DNA of 64,000 nt from Peterkaempfera sp044755465 (GCF_044755465.1 NZ_JBIVRB010000005.1:62001-126000); one strand, 5' to 3'. Numbered from the stretch's first letter, positions 26,440-38,110 are shown. Notes: generated by a model not told the origin, from the letters alone. Program-made: numbers and translations.

Positions 26440-26481
26440 GGGGCCGGTCCGACCTCCACCGATGGAGGCCGGACCGGCCCT
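26440..26481 (+). terminator. Terminator of the MFS gene
   Basis: GGGCCGGTCCG then CCTCCA pair with TGGAGG then CGGACCGGCCC around a four-base loop. The stem is about 19 bases with one A/C mismatch. Confidence 0.85.
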
Positions 26482-26654
26482 CGCGTATGCGGTCGGACAC
26501 TCGTACGAGTGATCTGCACCGAAAAGCCTGGCGTGCCGGCCGGGCCACCGGCGAACCTGATCCCGGACCGGCGCCCACCAGGGCGCCGACTCGGGGGAGG
26601 ATGAGTCCGTTGCACCGTACTGCCGCCATGCCCGCGCCCGGGGCGCTGCCCACC

Positions 26655-26750
26655 GCGCTGCTCGCCGCGCTGCTCGCCGCGCTGCTCGCCGCTCTGCTCG
26701 CCGCTCTGCTCGCCGCTCTGCTCACTGCTCTGCTCACTGCTCTGCTCACT
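26655..26750. repeat. 12-bp minisatellite (eight copies) downstream of photolyase
   Basis: Eight head-to-tail 12-base units: three gcgctgctcgcc, two gctctgctcgcc and three gctctgctcact. The ordered blocks of variants indicate stepwise expansion. It sits between the MFS terminator and the convergent photolyase stop, 28 bases from the latter. One plus-strand frame would read Ala-Leu-Leu-Ala repeats, but no convincing gene contains it. Confidence 0.9.
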
Positions 26751-26777
26751 GCTGTGACCGAGCCCGGTCGGGCCCGG

Positions 26778-28151
26778 TCAGCCGTCCAGCCCCCGGGCCC
26801 GCCGGAAGCGCCGCACCGCCGCGTCGAGGTCCACGATCGGCTCGGGGTAGTCCAGCCCGGCGCGCTGCCCGGCCGGCAGCAGCCAGGGCCGGTGCACCGC
26901 ACCGCCCGCCACCCCGGCCAGCTCCGGCACCCAGCGGCGGACGAAGTCGCCCGCCGGGTCGAACCGCCTCGCCTGGGCGAGTGGGTTGAGCACCCGGTTG
27001 GGGCGGGTGTCGGTGCCGGTGCCCGCCACCCACTGCCAGTTCAGCTGGTTGTTCGCCACGTCCCCGTCCACCAGCAGCGCCAGGAAGTGGGCCGCGCCCT
27101 CCCGCCAGTCCAGGTACAGCGTCTTGGTGAGGAAGCTCGCGGTCAGCAGCCGCGCCCGGTTGTGCATCCAGCCCTCCGCCGCGAGCTGCCGCATCCCGGC
27201 GTCCACCAGCGGATAGCCGGTGCGGCCCGCCCGCCAGGCAGCCGCCTGGCCCGGGTCCTGCCGCCAGCTGTCGTGCCGGGGTCGGTAGTCGGCCCGTCCA
27301 CTCGCCGGACGGGCGGCCAGCACCTGGTAGTGGAAGTCCCGCCAGGCCAGCTGCCGGACGAAAGCCTCCGCACCGGGCCCGCCGGCCCGCTCGGCACCGT
27401 GCACCGCCTCCAGCGCCGACAGGCAGCCGAAGTGCAGAAACGGCGACAACCGGGAGGTGGCATCACCGAAGAGGTCGTCGTGCCGCTCCGCGTAGCCGTC
27501 CACCGGCCCGGACAGCCACTGACCCCAGCGCCGCCGGGCCTCCTCCTCGCCGCCGCGCGGCACCCCCGGGGAGACCTCCCCCGGCGCGGACCGGACCAGC
27601 AGCTCCCGGGCGGCGGCCACCGGCAGCCCGGTCGCCTCCCGGGGCACCGGCACCCGTCGGGGCGCCGCCAGCGGGTCGCGGTGCCCGGCCTGCCACCGGC
27701 GCAGGTAGGGGGTGAAGACGGCGAAGTGGTCCCGGCCGCCCGGGGTGACCTCGCCGGGCGCCACCACGGTCAGCACCGCGTCATGCACCCGCAACCGGTC
27801 GCCCAGCGCGGTGCGCAGCCGGTCCTCGCGGCGCTGGGCGAAGGCGCTCACCCCGGCGGCGATGTGCACCGAGGCCGCCCCCAGCCGCTCCGCCAGCGTC
27901 ACCGCCTCGGCGACCGCGTCACCGTGCCGCAGCACCAGCCGGCCGCCTCGCGCCCGCAGGCCCGCGTCCAGCGCCTCCAGGCAGTCACCGAGGAAGGCCA
28001 CCCGGTTGGGTACCGCGAAGCCCGTCCGGTGCAGTTCCGTGTCGAGCACGAAGAGCGGCACGACCTCGTCGGCCGAGGCGAGCGCGGTATGCAGCACGGG
28101 GTTGTCGTGCAGCCGAAGATCCTGGGTGAAGAGCGCAATGGAGGTGGCCAT
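26778..28151 (-). CDS. phr: Deoxyribodipyrimidine photolyase (class I CPD type)
   Basis: A 457-residue flavoprotein that splits cyclobutane pyrimidine dimers using blue light. The N-terminal antenna-binding domain opens IALFTQDLRLHDNPVLHTAL. The FAD domain has LSPFLHFGCLSALEAVH, LAWRDFHYQ, GYPLVDAGMRQLAAEGWMHN and RARLLTASFLTKTLYLDW. VDGDVANNQLNWQWVAGTG and then DTRPNRVLNP end the FAD site. The complete length and these motifs argue for photolyase rather than a cryptochrome. The start ATG at 28151 lies just before the aceE terminator region. Confidence 0.95.
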   Translation of the reverse strand: MATSIALFTQDLRLHDNPVLHTALASADEVVPLFVLDTELHRTGFAVPNRVAFLGDCLEALDAGLRARGGRLVLRHGDAVAEAVTLAERLGAASVHIAAGVSAFAQRREDRLRTALGDRLRVHDAVLTVVAPGEVTPGGRDHFAVFTPYLRRWQAGHRDPLAAPRRVPVPREATGLPVAAARELLVRSAPGEVSPGVPRGGEEEARRRWGQWLSGPVDGYAERHDDLFGDATSRLSPFLHFGCLSALEAVHGAERAGGPGAEAFVRQLAWRDFHYQVLAARPASGRADYRPRHDSWRQDPGQAAAWRAGRTGYPLVDAGMRQLAAEGWMHNRARLLTASFLTKTLYLDWREGAAHFLALLVDGDVANNQLNWQWVAGTGTDTRPNRVLNPLAQARRFDPAGDFVRRWVPELAGVAGGAVHRPWLLPAGQRAGLDYPEPIVDLDAAVRRFRRARGLDG

Positions 28152-28197
28152 GCCCCAGGGCTATGCCGCAGATCCCCCTACCGCCCGCACGACACGC

Positions 28198-28237
28198 CGC
28201 AGGGGCCGGCCCCCTGGACGGGAGTCCGGCCCCTGCG
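28198..28237 (-). terminator. Terminator of aceE
   Basis: The 12-base stem CGCAGGGGCCGG/CCGGCCCCTGCG with a 16-base loop lies 35 bases past the aceE stop and upstream of the photolyase start. Confidence 0.75.
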
Positions 28238-28271
28238 ATCGGGTCAGGCGCTGTGGATCAGGCGTCGCGGA

Positions 28272-31022
<2,751 letters not shown>

Positions 31023-31646
31023 GCTGTTCCTTCACTGTCGGTCGTAACTGAGGTGGTGTCGCGCCGCCTCCATCGTGTACCGCGCTCGGAGATCCGTCAT
31101 CTCTACCGATGGGTAACCGGCATGGCCGGTCAGGACAGGCCGGTCAGGCGTCGAAAAGCGCCGGGCACCCGCAGGAGTGGGCGGCGCTGCCCGCTCCCCG
31201 GCGCCCGCACCGCCTCGATGCCGGTTGTTACGACGAGGTGGCCCGACCTGTGCCGGTTAGGGCGGGGTGAGGGCCAACAAAAGACTCTACGCCGCACCGC
31301 GCGGTGTCTTCGAACGGTGCCCGGATATCGGGCATCGGCCGGAGCCGGAATCGAACCCCGGGGAGCGCGCGATCCCATGGCCACCGGCGTGCGTGCGGCC
31401 GGTGTACACCGGGTAGGTGGGGCGACAACCGGACGGTGAACGGCCGGCCGCGGCCCGGCCCGCCACGCCCGGGTGTACCGGGACGAAACATCCCGAAAGC
31501 CGCCGCAATCGGCGGCGCGGCTTGCTGCGACACGTCAACGTTTGGGCGGGATCGGGCATCGGGTACTTGCGCTAACCGCCCCGCCCGTGTGGACTACGGC
31601 CACAAGCCCGGCATCGACGCCGGGCCGGATACAGGAGGTCATTCCC
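31023..31646. promoter_or_regulatory. Divergent control region between aceE and DUF3052
   Basis: A gene-free stretch of about 620 bases between divergent genes. Frames inside it lack ribosome sites and normal protein composition. The promoters of aceE (left) and DUF3052 (right) must lie here, but no clear -35/-10 pair was fixed. Confidence 0.4.
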
Positions 31647-32087
31647 GTGAGCGCGACCGCGGACCCCGCGGAGGACAGGTCCAACCCGGCATTCCGGTTG
31701 GGCTTCGAGCCTGGACAGGTGGTCCAGGAGCTCGGGTACGACGACGACTGCGACCAGGAGCTCCGCGACGGCATCGAGAGCCTCACCGGCACCGATCTCG
31801 TCGACGAGGAGTACGACGACGTCGCCGACGCCGTGCTGCTGTGGTTCCGCGAGGAGGACGGGGATCTCACCGATGCCCTGGTCGACGCGCAGGAGTACCT
31901 CGCGGACGGCGGCCTGGTGTGGCTGCTGACCCCGAAGACCGGCCGTGACGGCCATGTCGAGGCCAGCGACATCGCCGACGCCGCCCGTACCGCAGGGCTC
32001 TCGCAGACCAGCTCGGTCACCGTGGCCAAGGACTGGGCGGGCACCCGCCTGGCCACCCCGAAGACCGCCCGCCCGGCCAAGCGCTGA
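31647..32087 (+). CDS. DUF3052 family protein
   Basis: A 146-residue acidic protein of an actinobacterial family (DUF3052). It contains GFEPGQVVQELGYDDDCDQE, a DAVLLWFREEDGDL segment and LVWLLTPKTGRDGHVEASDI, then a basic C-terminus (PKTARPAKR). GTG 31647 follows CAGGAGGT at eight bases. Its place between aceE and the peroxiredoxin/TerD genes matches the order I recall from S. coelicolor. Function is unknown. A 15-base-stem terminator follows, so it is transcribed alone. Confidence 0.88.
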   Translation: MSATADPAEDRSNPAFRLGFEPGQVVQELGYDDDCDQELRDGIESLTGTDLVDEEYDDVADAVLLWFREEDGDLTDALVDAQEYLADGGLVWLLTPKTGRDGHVEASDIADAARTAGLSQTSSVTVAKDWAGTRLATPKTARPAKR

Positions 32088-32125
32088 GCGAGCCCCGATC
32101 AGCAGGCCGGACCCCGGCCGTACGG

Positions 32126-32165
32126 CAGGCCCCGCCGGAGGCAGCACTCCGGCGGGGCCTGTCCC
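32126..32165 (+). terminator. Terminator of the DUF3052 gene
   Basis: A perfect 15-base stem, CAGGCCCCGCCGGAG with CTCCGGCGGGGCCTG, and a six-base loop, followed by TCCCT. Confidence 0.9.
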
Positions 32166-32320
32166 TGTCCGCCGCCGGCGCACCCGCCCGGCCGTGCGTT
32201 CACCCAGGGCGAACGCACCTTCGCGGGTGCCACCCGGCCCGCCGGGCCCCGCCCTCCGGATGCAAGGATGTGACCAGCCGCACCGCACGGGCGGCGCAGT
32301 CGAGCAGGAGGGTCGCACCC

Positions 32321-32779
32321 ATGGCGATCGAGGTCGGCAGCCAGGCTCCGGACTTCGAGCTGAAGAACCAGCACGGCGAGCTGGTGAAGCTCTCGGACTT
32401 CCACGGCGTGAAGAACGTCGTCCTGGTCTTCTTCCCGTTCGCGTTCACCGGTGTCTGCACCGGTGAGCTCTGCGCGATCGAGAAGGAACTGCCCCGGCTG
32501 CAGAACGACGACGTGCAGATCCTCGCGGTCTCCAATGACTCGCCGTTCACCCAGCGGGTGTTCGCCGAGCGCGAGGGCCTGGAGTACCCGCTGCTCTCCG
32601 ACTTCTGGCCGCACGGCGCGGTCTCCACCGCGTACGGCGTGTTCGACGACACCAAGGGCTGCGCGGTGCGCGGCACCTTCGTGATCGACAAGGAGGGCGT
32701 CGTCCGCTGGTCCGTCGTCAACGGGCTGCCCGACGCGCGGGACGAGCAGGAGTACCTCAAGGTGCTCGGCTCGCTCTGA
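32321..32779 (+). CDS. Peroxiredoxin (AhpE-like)
   Basis: A 152-residue thiol peroxidase that reduces hydrogen peroxide or organic hydroperoxides. The peroxidatic Cys is residue 46 in FPFAFTGVCTGELC, within the P-x3-T-x2-C motif. A second Cys at residue 51 (C-x4-C) could resolve it within one chain. SDFWPHGAVSTAYGV and RGTFVIDKEGVV are AhpE/BCP-like. GCAGGAGGG precedes the ATG. It lies directly upstream of the TerD genes on the same strand; a 181-base gap suggests a separate promoter, but shared oxidative-stress logic is plausible. Confidence 0.9.
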   Translation: MAIEVGSQAPDFELKNQHGELVKLSDFHGVKNVVLVFFPFAFTGVCTGELCAIEKELPRLQNDDVQILAVSNDSPFTQRVFAEREGLEYPLLSDFWPHGAVSTAYGVFDDTKGCAVRGTFVIDKEGVVRWSVVNGLPDARDEQEYLKVLGSL

Positions 32780-32960
32780 GTCCGGCCGTGGCGGCACCCG
32801 GCGAACACGGGTGCGCCTGCCCCCGGCACGGGGAACCCGGCACTACGATCGGGCCGTTGAACGAAGAGAAAACCCCTGGTCGGCTGTTTTCGCATCTCCC
32901 GACCCGGGCAGACCGCACCGCGGGGGCACACCGAAGTGCTCCCCGACCATTGGAGGACTC

Positions 32961-33536
32961 GTGGGTGTCAGCCTCAGCAAGGGTGGCAACGTCTCGCTGA
33001 CCAAGGAGGCGCCCGGCCTGACCGCTGTCATCGTCGGCCTCGGTTGGGACGCTCGTACCACCACCGGCACCGACTTCGACCTGGACGCCAGCGCACTGCT
33101 GACCAACGAGTCCGGCAAGGTCACCTCGGACGGCAACTTCGTCTTCTTCAACAACCTGAAGAGCCCGGACGGCTCGGTCGAGCACACCGGCGACAACATC
33201 ACCGGTGAGGGCGAGGGTGACGACGAGCAGATCAAGGTGAACCTGGCCGCCGTCCCGGCCGACGTCACCAAGATCGTGTTCCCGGTCTCGATCTACGACG
33301 CGGAGAACCGCCAGCAGAACTTCGGCCAGGTCCGCAACGCCTACATCCGCGTGGTGAACCAGGCGGGCGAGGCGGAGATCGCCCGCTACGACCTGTCCGA
33401 GGACGCCTCGACCGAGACCGCCATGGTCTTCGGCGAGCTCTACCGCAACGGCGCCGAGTGGAAGTTCCGGGCCATCGGCCAGGGCTACGCCTCGGGCCTG
33501 CGCGGCATCGCCCAGGACTTCGGCGTCAACGTCTGA
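32961..33536 (+). CDS. terD: TerD-family stress protein, paralogue 1
   Basis: A 191-residue TerD domain protein: VSLSKGGNVSLTKEAPGL, GLGWDARTTTGTDFDLDASA, VHT-type acidic loop GEGEGDDEQIKVNL and a C-terminal WKFRAIGQGYASGLRGIAQD. TerD proteins bind calcium through the acidic Asp/Glu residues and belong to tellurite/phage/colicin-resistance stress systems. GTG 32961 has TGGAGGA at five bases. The next gene is a close paralogue with nearly identical layout and the same length, so the two arose by tandem duplication. The TerC-like gene follows on the same strand. Confidence 0.95.
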   Translation: MGVSLSKGGNVSLTKEAPGLTAVIVGLGWDARTTTGTDFDLDASALLTNESGKVTSDGNFVFFNNLKSPDGSVEHTGDNITGEGEGDDEQIKVNLAAVPADVTKIVFPVSIYDAENRQQNFGQVRNAYIRVVNQAGEAEIARYDLSEDASTETAMVFGELYRNGAEWKFRAIGQGYASGLRGIAQDFGVNV

Positions 33537-33540
33537 GTCC

Positions 33541-33580
33541 GGCGCCACCAGGGTCACGACGGCGCCACCAGGGTCACGAC
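33541..33580 (+). repeat. Perfect 20-bp tandem duplication between terD paralogues
   Basis: Two exact adjacent copies of ggcgccaccagggtcacgac start five bases after the first terD stop. It is noncoding. Confidence 0.95.
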
Positions 33581-33852
33581 GGGGCCGCCGGGAACCGGTC
33601 GGCGCAGGCACACCGCCTGCTGCCGCCGGAGCCCCGGCGGCCCCGCCCCCGTACCCGGGGGCAGCACGGGCCCGCACCGGAAGTTCGGCCGGGAGTTTCA
33701 GAGTTCAGCAAGTTCAGCGGTGCCGGGGGCAGACGTACCGGCCGGCGGGGGCGTAGACATAGGTCGTGCTCCGCGCGGCGACGGTACGGAAACCCCGGAC
33801 CGGTGTCCGGAAGACCCCGCCGCCGAGCGGGGGAAGTGGGAGGAAGAAGACC

Positions 33853-34428
33853 ATGGGCGTCACGCTCGCCAAGGGGGGGAACGTCTCCCTCACCAAGGCC
33901 GCACCCAACCTCACGCAGGTCCAGATCGGCCTGGGCTGGGATGCGCGCTCGACCACCGGCGCTCCGTTCGACCTGGACGCCAGCGCGCTGCTGTGCGCCA
34001 ACGGCCGGGTGCTCGGTGACGAGTACTTCGTCTTCTACAACAACCTCAGGAGCCCCGAGGGTTCCGTGGAGCACCAGGGCGACAACCTCACCGGCGAGGG
34101 GGAGGGCGACGACGAGGTCGTCGTCGTCAACCTCGACCTGGTGCCGCAGCAGGTCGACAAGGTCGTCTTCCCGGTGTCGATCTACGAGGCCGAGGCGCGG
34201 ATGCAGAGCTTCGGCCACGTCCGCAACGCCTACATCCGGGTGGTCAACCTGGCGGACGGCGGCGAGCTGGCCCGCTACGACCTCACCGAGGACGCCTCCA
34301 ACGAGACGGCGATGATCTTCGGCGAGCTGTACCGGTACCAGGGGGAGTGGAAGTTCCGCGCGGTCGGTCAGGGGTACGCCTCGGGCCTGCGCGGGATCGC
34401 CCTGGACTTCGGAGTCAACGTCCAGTAA
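33853..34428 (+). CDS. terD: TerD-family stress protein, paralogue 2
   Basis: 191 residues, the same length and domain layout as the preceding TerD. Shared blocks include GGNVSLTKAAPNL, GLGWDARSTTGAPFDLDASA, GEGEGDDEVVVVNL and WKFRAVGQGYASGLRGIALD. Differences cluster in the outer loops (for example LLCANGRVLGDEY against LLTNESGKVTSDG), suggesting a divergent partner surface. AGGAAGAAGACC precedes the ATG. The 316-base gap from paralogue 1 holds a 20-bp duplication and probably a separate promoter. Confidence 0.95.
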   Translation: MGVTLAKGGNVSLTKAAPNLTQVQIGLGWDARSTTGAPFDLDASALLCANGRVLGDEYFVFYNNLRSPEGSVEHQGDNLTGEGEGDDEVVVVNLDLVPQQVDKVVFPVSIYEAEARMQSFGHVRNAYIRVVNLADGGELARYDLTEDASNETAMIFGELYRYQGEWKFRAVGQGYASGLRGIALDFGVNVQ

Positions 34429-34527
34429 ACGCGGCGGGCAGTGCGGGGGATGCCTATCGGACAGTGACGGGTCGCCGTCCCCTTCAGGCGCTGGCGCTCA
34501 CCACCGACGAAAGGTATTCGACCTCCC

Positions 34528-35676
34528 GTGTTCCTCCGCACTTTCGGATGGTCCTTCGCCATCACGGTTGCCGGACTCATCGCCGCAGGGCTCCTCTGGG
34601 GCCCCACCGGGTTCGGCGTCGTGGCCATCCTGTCCGTCCTGGAGATCTCGTTGTCGTTCGACAACGCGGTCGTCAACGCCTCGGTGCTCAAGCGGATGAG
34701 CGCCTTCTGGCAGAAGATCTTCCTCACCGTGGGCGTGCTGATCGCCGTCTTCGGCATGCGGCTGGTCTTCCCGCTGCTGGTGGTGGGGCTCACCGCGCAC
34801 ATCGGTCCCGGCACCGTGATCGATCTGGCGCTCCACTCGGGCAAGACGTACAACGGGCTCACCTACGGCCAGCACCTCAACGAAGCCCACCCGGCCATCG
34901 CGGCCTTCGGTGGCATGTTCCTGCTGATGATCTTCCTTGACTTCATCTTCGAGGACAAGGACTACCAGTGGCTGCGCTGGATCGAACGGCCGCTGGCGAA
35001 GATCGGCAAGCTGGACCAGCTCTCGGCGCTGGTCGCCATGGTGGTGCTGGCGCTGTCGGCGAACTTCTTCGGCAACGGCCACGCCGAGACCGTCCTGCTG
35101 TCCGGCCTGCTCGGCCTGGTCACCTACCTCGCGGTCAACGGCCTGGCCAATGTCTTCGAGAGCAGCATCGAGGAGGACGAGGACGCCGAGGAGTCCGACG
35201 ACGCCGAGGGGGAGAAGGCCGCGGCCCCTGCGGCGGCCGGCAAGGGCAACAAGGCAGTGGTCGGGCTGGTCGGCAAGGCCGCCCTCTTCCTCTTCCTCTA
35301 CCTGGAGGTCCTGGACGCGTCCTTCTCCTTCGACGGTGTGGTCGGCGCCTTCGCGATCAGCAACGACATCTTCCAGATCGCGCTGGGCCTCGGCATCGGC
35401 GCCATGTACATCCGGTCGCTGACCGTGTACCTGGTCCGCAAGGGCACCTTGGACGACTACGTCTACCTGGAGCACGGCGCGCACTACGCGATCGGTGCGC
35501 TGGCGATCATCCTGATGGTCTCCATCAAGCACGAGATCCCGGAGATCGTCACCGGCCTGATCGGCGTCGCCTTCATCCTCGCCGCGCTGGCTTCCTCGAT
35601 CGTGCGGAACCGCCGGCTGGAGGGGTCCGAGGCGGCACCGTCGGAACCGGAGAGCGTCACCGGCAGCAAGGTCTGA
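34528..35676 (+). CDS. TerC-like integral membrane protein (DUF475)
   Basis: A 382-residue membrane protein with about nine helices. Conserved acidic membrane motifs are SVLEISLSFDNAVVNASVL near residue 40 and YLEVLDASFSFDGVVGAFAI near residue 265. The duplicated LExxLSFDN-type motif is the TerC hallmark and probably binds a metal. A cytoplasmic acidic loop (EEDEDAEESDDAEGE) separates the halves. TerC proteins are linked to manganese/calcium export and form complexes with TerD. The GTG at 34528 has only a distant AAAGG. It follows two TerD genes on the same strand, as in other Ter loci. Confidence 0.92.
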   Translation: MFLRTFGWSFAITVAGLIAAGLLWGPTGFGVVAILSVLEISLSFDNAVVNASVLKRMSAFWQKIFLTVGVLIAVFGMRLVFPLLVVGLTAHIGPGTVIDLALHSGKTYNGLTYGQHLNEAHPAIAAFGGMFLLMIFLDFIFEDKDYQWLRWIERPLAKIGKLDQLSALVAMVVLALSANFFGNGHAETVLLSGLLGLVTYLAVNGLANVFESSIEEDEDAEESDDAEGEKAAAPAAAGKGNKAVVGLVGKAALFLFLYLEVLDASFSFDGVVGAFAISNDIFQIALGLGIGAMYIRSLTVYLVRKGTLDDYVYLEHGAHYAIGALAIILMVSIKHEIPEIVTGLIGVAFILAALASSIVRNRRLEGSEAAPSEPESVTGSKV

Positions 35677-35735
35677 CACCGGCCCCGGGGCAGCCCCCCG
35701 AGCGCCGGAGGCCGACCGCAGGCTGAACGCCGCAG

Positions 35736-35766
35736 CGCCCCGCCGTCCTCACCGGACGGCGGGGCG
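35736..35766. terminator. Bidirectional terminator between terC-like and ROK genes
   Basis: A perfect 13-base stem (CGCCCCGCCGTCC/GGACGGCGGGGCG). The five-base loop contains the stop codon of the ROK gene. Confidence 0.85.
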
Positions 35767-36924
35767 TCGGTGTCCCGGTGCGTCGAAGCGGCGGCCGAGT
35801 ATCTGCTCCAGGGCGGCCCGCACCCCCACCGACACCGCGCCGGTGAGCACCGCCGCGTTGCCCAGCGCGGAGACCGCCACCCGCGGCGGGTACGGCAGCC
35901 GCCCGGCCAGCCGGCGGGCGACCCGCTCCAGCAGCAGGTCCCCGTTGAGCCCGATCCCGCCGCCGAGCACCACCAGCTCGACGTCCACCACCGAGGCCAC
36001 CGGCACCACATACGCGGCGATCCGCCGCGCCTCCTCGCTGACCACCGCCAGCGCGGCCCGGTCACCGGCCCTGGCCCGGTCGAACAGCGCCTCCGGGGTG
36101 AGCCCGCCGGGCTCGGCCGGCAGCAGCTCGCAGGCGTGGCGCAGCAGGGCGGGGGCGCACGGGTCGTCCGGGTGGTAGCCGTCCGGGAAGGCGAGGTCCA
36201 GCTCGCCCGCCGCCCCGGCGAAGCCCCGGTGCAGCTCGCCGCGGAGCACCAGCCCGGCGCCGACCCCGGTGCCCACCGACAGGAAGCAGAAGTCGGAGAC
36301 GTCCCGGCCGACCCCGCGCCACTGCTCGCCCAGCGCGGCCAGGTGGATGTCGTTCTCGGCGGTGACCGGCAGGCCGAGCGCCTCCTCGAAGGCCCGCTGC
36401 ACGGGGAAGCCGTCCAGCGCCGGTATGTTGGCGGCCTGCCAGACCCGCCCCTCCCGCCGGTCCACCACGCCGGGCAGCCCCACCACCGCGTGCTGGAGCA
36501 GCCCCCGGTCGACCCCGGCTTCGGCGGTCAGCTCGTCCGCGATCCGCGCCGCCGCCCGCACCATGCCGGCCGCGTCCAGCCCGGCCGCCGCGATGTCGCG
36601 CCGCAGCCGCATCCCGCCCGCCAGGTCGGCCAGCACCGCCCGCAGCCGCCGGGCGCCGACGTCCAGCGCCAGCACATAGGCGGCCTCCGGCTGCGGGGCG
36701 AAGAACACCGCGCCATAGGTCGGCCCCAGCTCCTCGCGCACCGTCTCGGTGACCAGCGCCATGTCCAGCAGGTCCTGGAGCAGTGCGGAGACGGTGGGCT
36801 TGGAGATCCCGGTCCGCCGGGCAACCTCCGCGCGCGAGATCGGCGCCCCGGCGCGGATCACGTCGAGGACCGCCCGGAGGTTGATCTCCCTGAGCGTGGT
36901 CGAGGTCGCTGGCCGGGCGTTCAT
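35749..36924 (-). CDS. ROK-family transcriptional regulator
   Basis: 391 residues. The N-terminal winged HTH has REINLRAVLDVIRAGAPISR, then EVARRTGISKPTVSALLQDL. A ROK sugar-kinase fold follows: VLALDVGARRLRAVLADLAG, VGLPGVVDRREG, TAENDIHLAALGEQW, FLSVGTGVGAGLVL and LVVLGGGIGLNGDLLLERV. The usual zinc-binding Cys cluster is poorly conserved (only DPCAPAL remains). It is probably a sugar-responsive repressor. The ATG at 36924 lacks a clear ribosome site; a TAGAGT box close upstream allows a leaderless message. No sugar operon adjoins it. Confidence 0.88.
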   Translation of the reverse strand: MNARPATSTTLREINLRAVLDVIRAGAPISRAEVARRTGISKPTVSALLQDLLDMALVTETVREELGPTYGAVFFAPQPEAAYVLALDVGARRLRAVLADLAGGMRLRRDIAAAGLDAAGMVRAAARIADELTAEAGVDRGLLQHAVVGLPGVVDRREGRVWQAANIPALDGFPVQRAFEEALGLPVTAENDIHLAALGEQWRGVGRDVSDFCFLSVGTGVGAGLVLRGELHRGFAGAAGELDLAFPDGYHPDDPCAPALLRHACELLPAEPGGLTPEALFDRARAGDRAALAVVSEEARRIAAYVVPVASVVDVELVVLGGGIGLNGDLLLERVARRLAGRLPYPPRVAVSALGNAAVLTGAVSVGVRAALEQILGRRFDAPGHRRPAVR

Positions 36925-36983
36925 GCGCACCACTCTAAGGGTCGGGCACTGCCCGGCGGCAGCTTGTCCGAGCCACCACGACG

Positions 36984-37020
36984 ACGGCCGGGCCGCGCTT
37001 GGCACGCGCGGCCCGGCCGT
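36984..37020 (-). terminator. Terminator of the DUF2637 gene
   Basis: A perfect 15-base stem, ACGGCCGGGCCGCGC with GCGCGGCCCGGCCGT, and a seven-base loop lie 22 bases past the stop. Confidence 0.9.
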
Positions 37021-37042
37021 CGGTGCGAGGGTGCCGTACGGG

Positions 37043-38110
37043 TCAGCCCAGGGTCTGCTCGATGGCCCGGAGCTTGCGCTCCAGGGAGTCCAGCCGAGGC
37101 ATCGCCAGGGTGTCGTCGTCAGCGGTCAGATCGATGGTCCGGCTGGTCGGCAGGGCGGTCGACCTGCTGCCGGCGGCGACCGCGCGCCGCCCGCTCATCG
37201 CGGCCGGCTCCAGGGCCGCCGCACCGGTGGTGGCGTCGTCGGGTTCTGGGGCAGGCTCCGTAACGGGCTGCTCGCCGGCCGCCGTCAGCGCCGGGACCTG
37301 CCGACCGCCGCGCCGCCCGGTCCAGACCCGGCCCTGCCGGGCGATGGCCTTGAGCTCGGCGCGCTCGCGCCGGTCGGCGGCCCGAGCGCGGACCTTGGTG
37401 TCCAGCTTCTGCTGCCGGTCGTCGCGGACCTCCTCGACCGCCTCGTCCAGGCTGCGGACGCCCTCCAGCAGCATCAGCGACCAGGCCGCGTAGGTCTCGC
37501 GGGGGGCGCGCAGCCAGCGGACCATCCGGATCTGCGGCAGCGGGCGCGGCACCAGGCCCTGCTCGCGCAGGGCGGCCTTGCGGGTCTGCTTCAGCGCCCG
37601 GTCGAACAGGATCGCCGCCGAGATGGACATGCCGGAGAAGAACTGCGGAGCGCCGTCGTGGCCGCCACCGCGCGGGGCGTGCACCCAGTTGAACCAGGCG
37701 GAGGCGAAGGCGAAGAGCCAGACCAGCAGCCGGGAGCCGAGCGCCGCGTCGCCGTGGCTGGCCTCGCGCACCGCCAGCACCGAGCAGAACATCGCGGCGC
37801 CGTCCAGCCCGAACGGGACCAGGTACTCCCAGCCGCCGGACAGGTTGAGGTTCTCCCGGCCGAAACCGACCAGGCCGTGGAAGGAGAGCGCGGCCGCCAC
37901 TGCGGCACAGCAGAAGAGCAGGACGTACGAGGCGATGCCGTACACCATCTCCTTGCGGCGGCGGCGCTCCTCGCTGCGCTCCCAGGAGTCCTGGTTCGGC
38001 GACTCGCCGGGTGTCCGCTTGGTGCGGAGCATGGCGAGCAGGATCACCGTGAAGAGCAGCGCGGCGCCGCCCACGACGGCCCAGACCATCTGTATGGAGG
38101 AGAGAGTCAT
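37043..38110 (-). CDS. DUF2637-like membrane protein
   Basis: 355 residues. One N-terminal membrane segment (QMVWAVVGGAALLFTVILL) is followed by a basic stretch with ERSEERRRRKEMVYGI. Three or four further helices include LLFCCAAVAAALSFHGLVGF and YLVPFGLDGAAMFCSVLAVR, matching the DUF2637 family. A cytoplasmic half contains KLDTKVRARAADRRERAELK and an Ala/Pro tail. DUF2637 proteins occur on actinobacterial chromosomes and conjugative plasmids (SpdA-like), but no transfer gene is nearby. It is divergent from the TerA-like gene. Function is unknown. Confidence 0.8.
   Translation of the reverse strand: MTLSSIQMVWAVVGGAALLFTVILLAMLRTKRTPGESPNQDSWERSEERRRRKEMVYGIASYVLLFCCAAVAAALSFHGLVGFGRENLNLSGGWEYLVPFGLDGAAMFCSVLAVREASHGDAALGSRLLVWLFAFASAWFNWVHAPRGGGHDGAPQFFSGMSISAAILFDRALKQTRKAALREQGLVPRPLPQIRMVRWLRAPRETYAAWSLMLLEGVRSLDEAVEEVRDDRQQKLDTKVRARAADRRERAELKAIARQGRVWTGRRGGRQVPALTAAGEQPVTEPAPEPDDATTGAAALEPAAMSGRRAVAAGSRSTALPTSRTIDLTADDDTLAMPRLDSLERKLRAIEQTLG

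Noticed and set aside
31320..31400. tRNA-like stretch with ggaatcgaacccc
   Set aside because: On the reverse strand the T-arm stem does not pair and no acceptor stem closes. It is not a tRNA.
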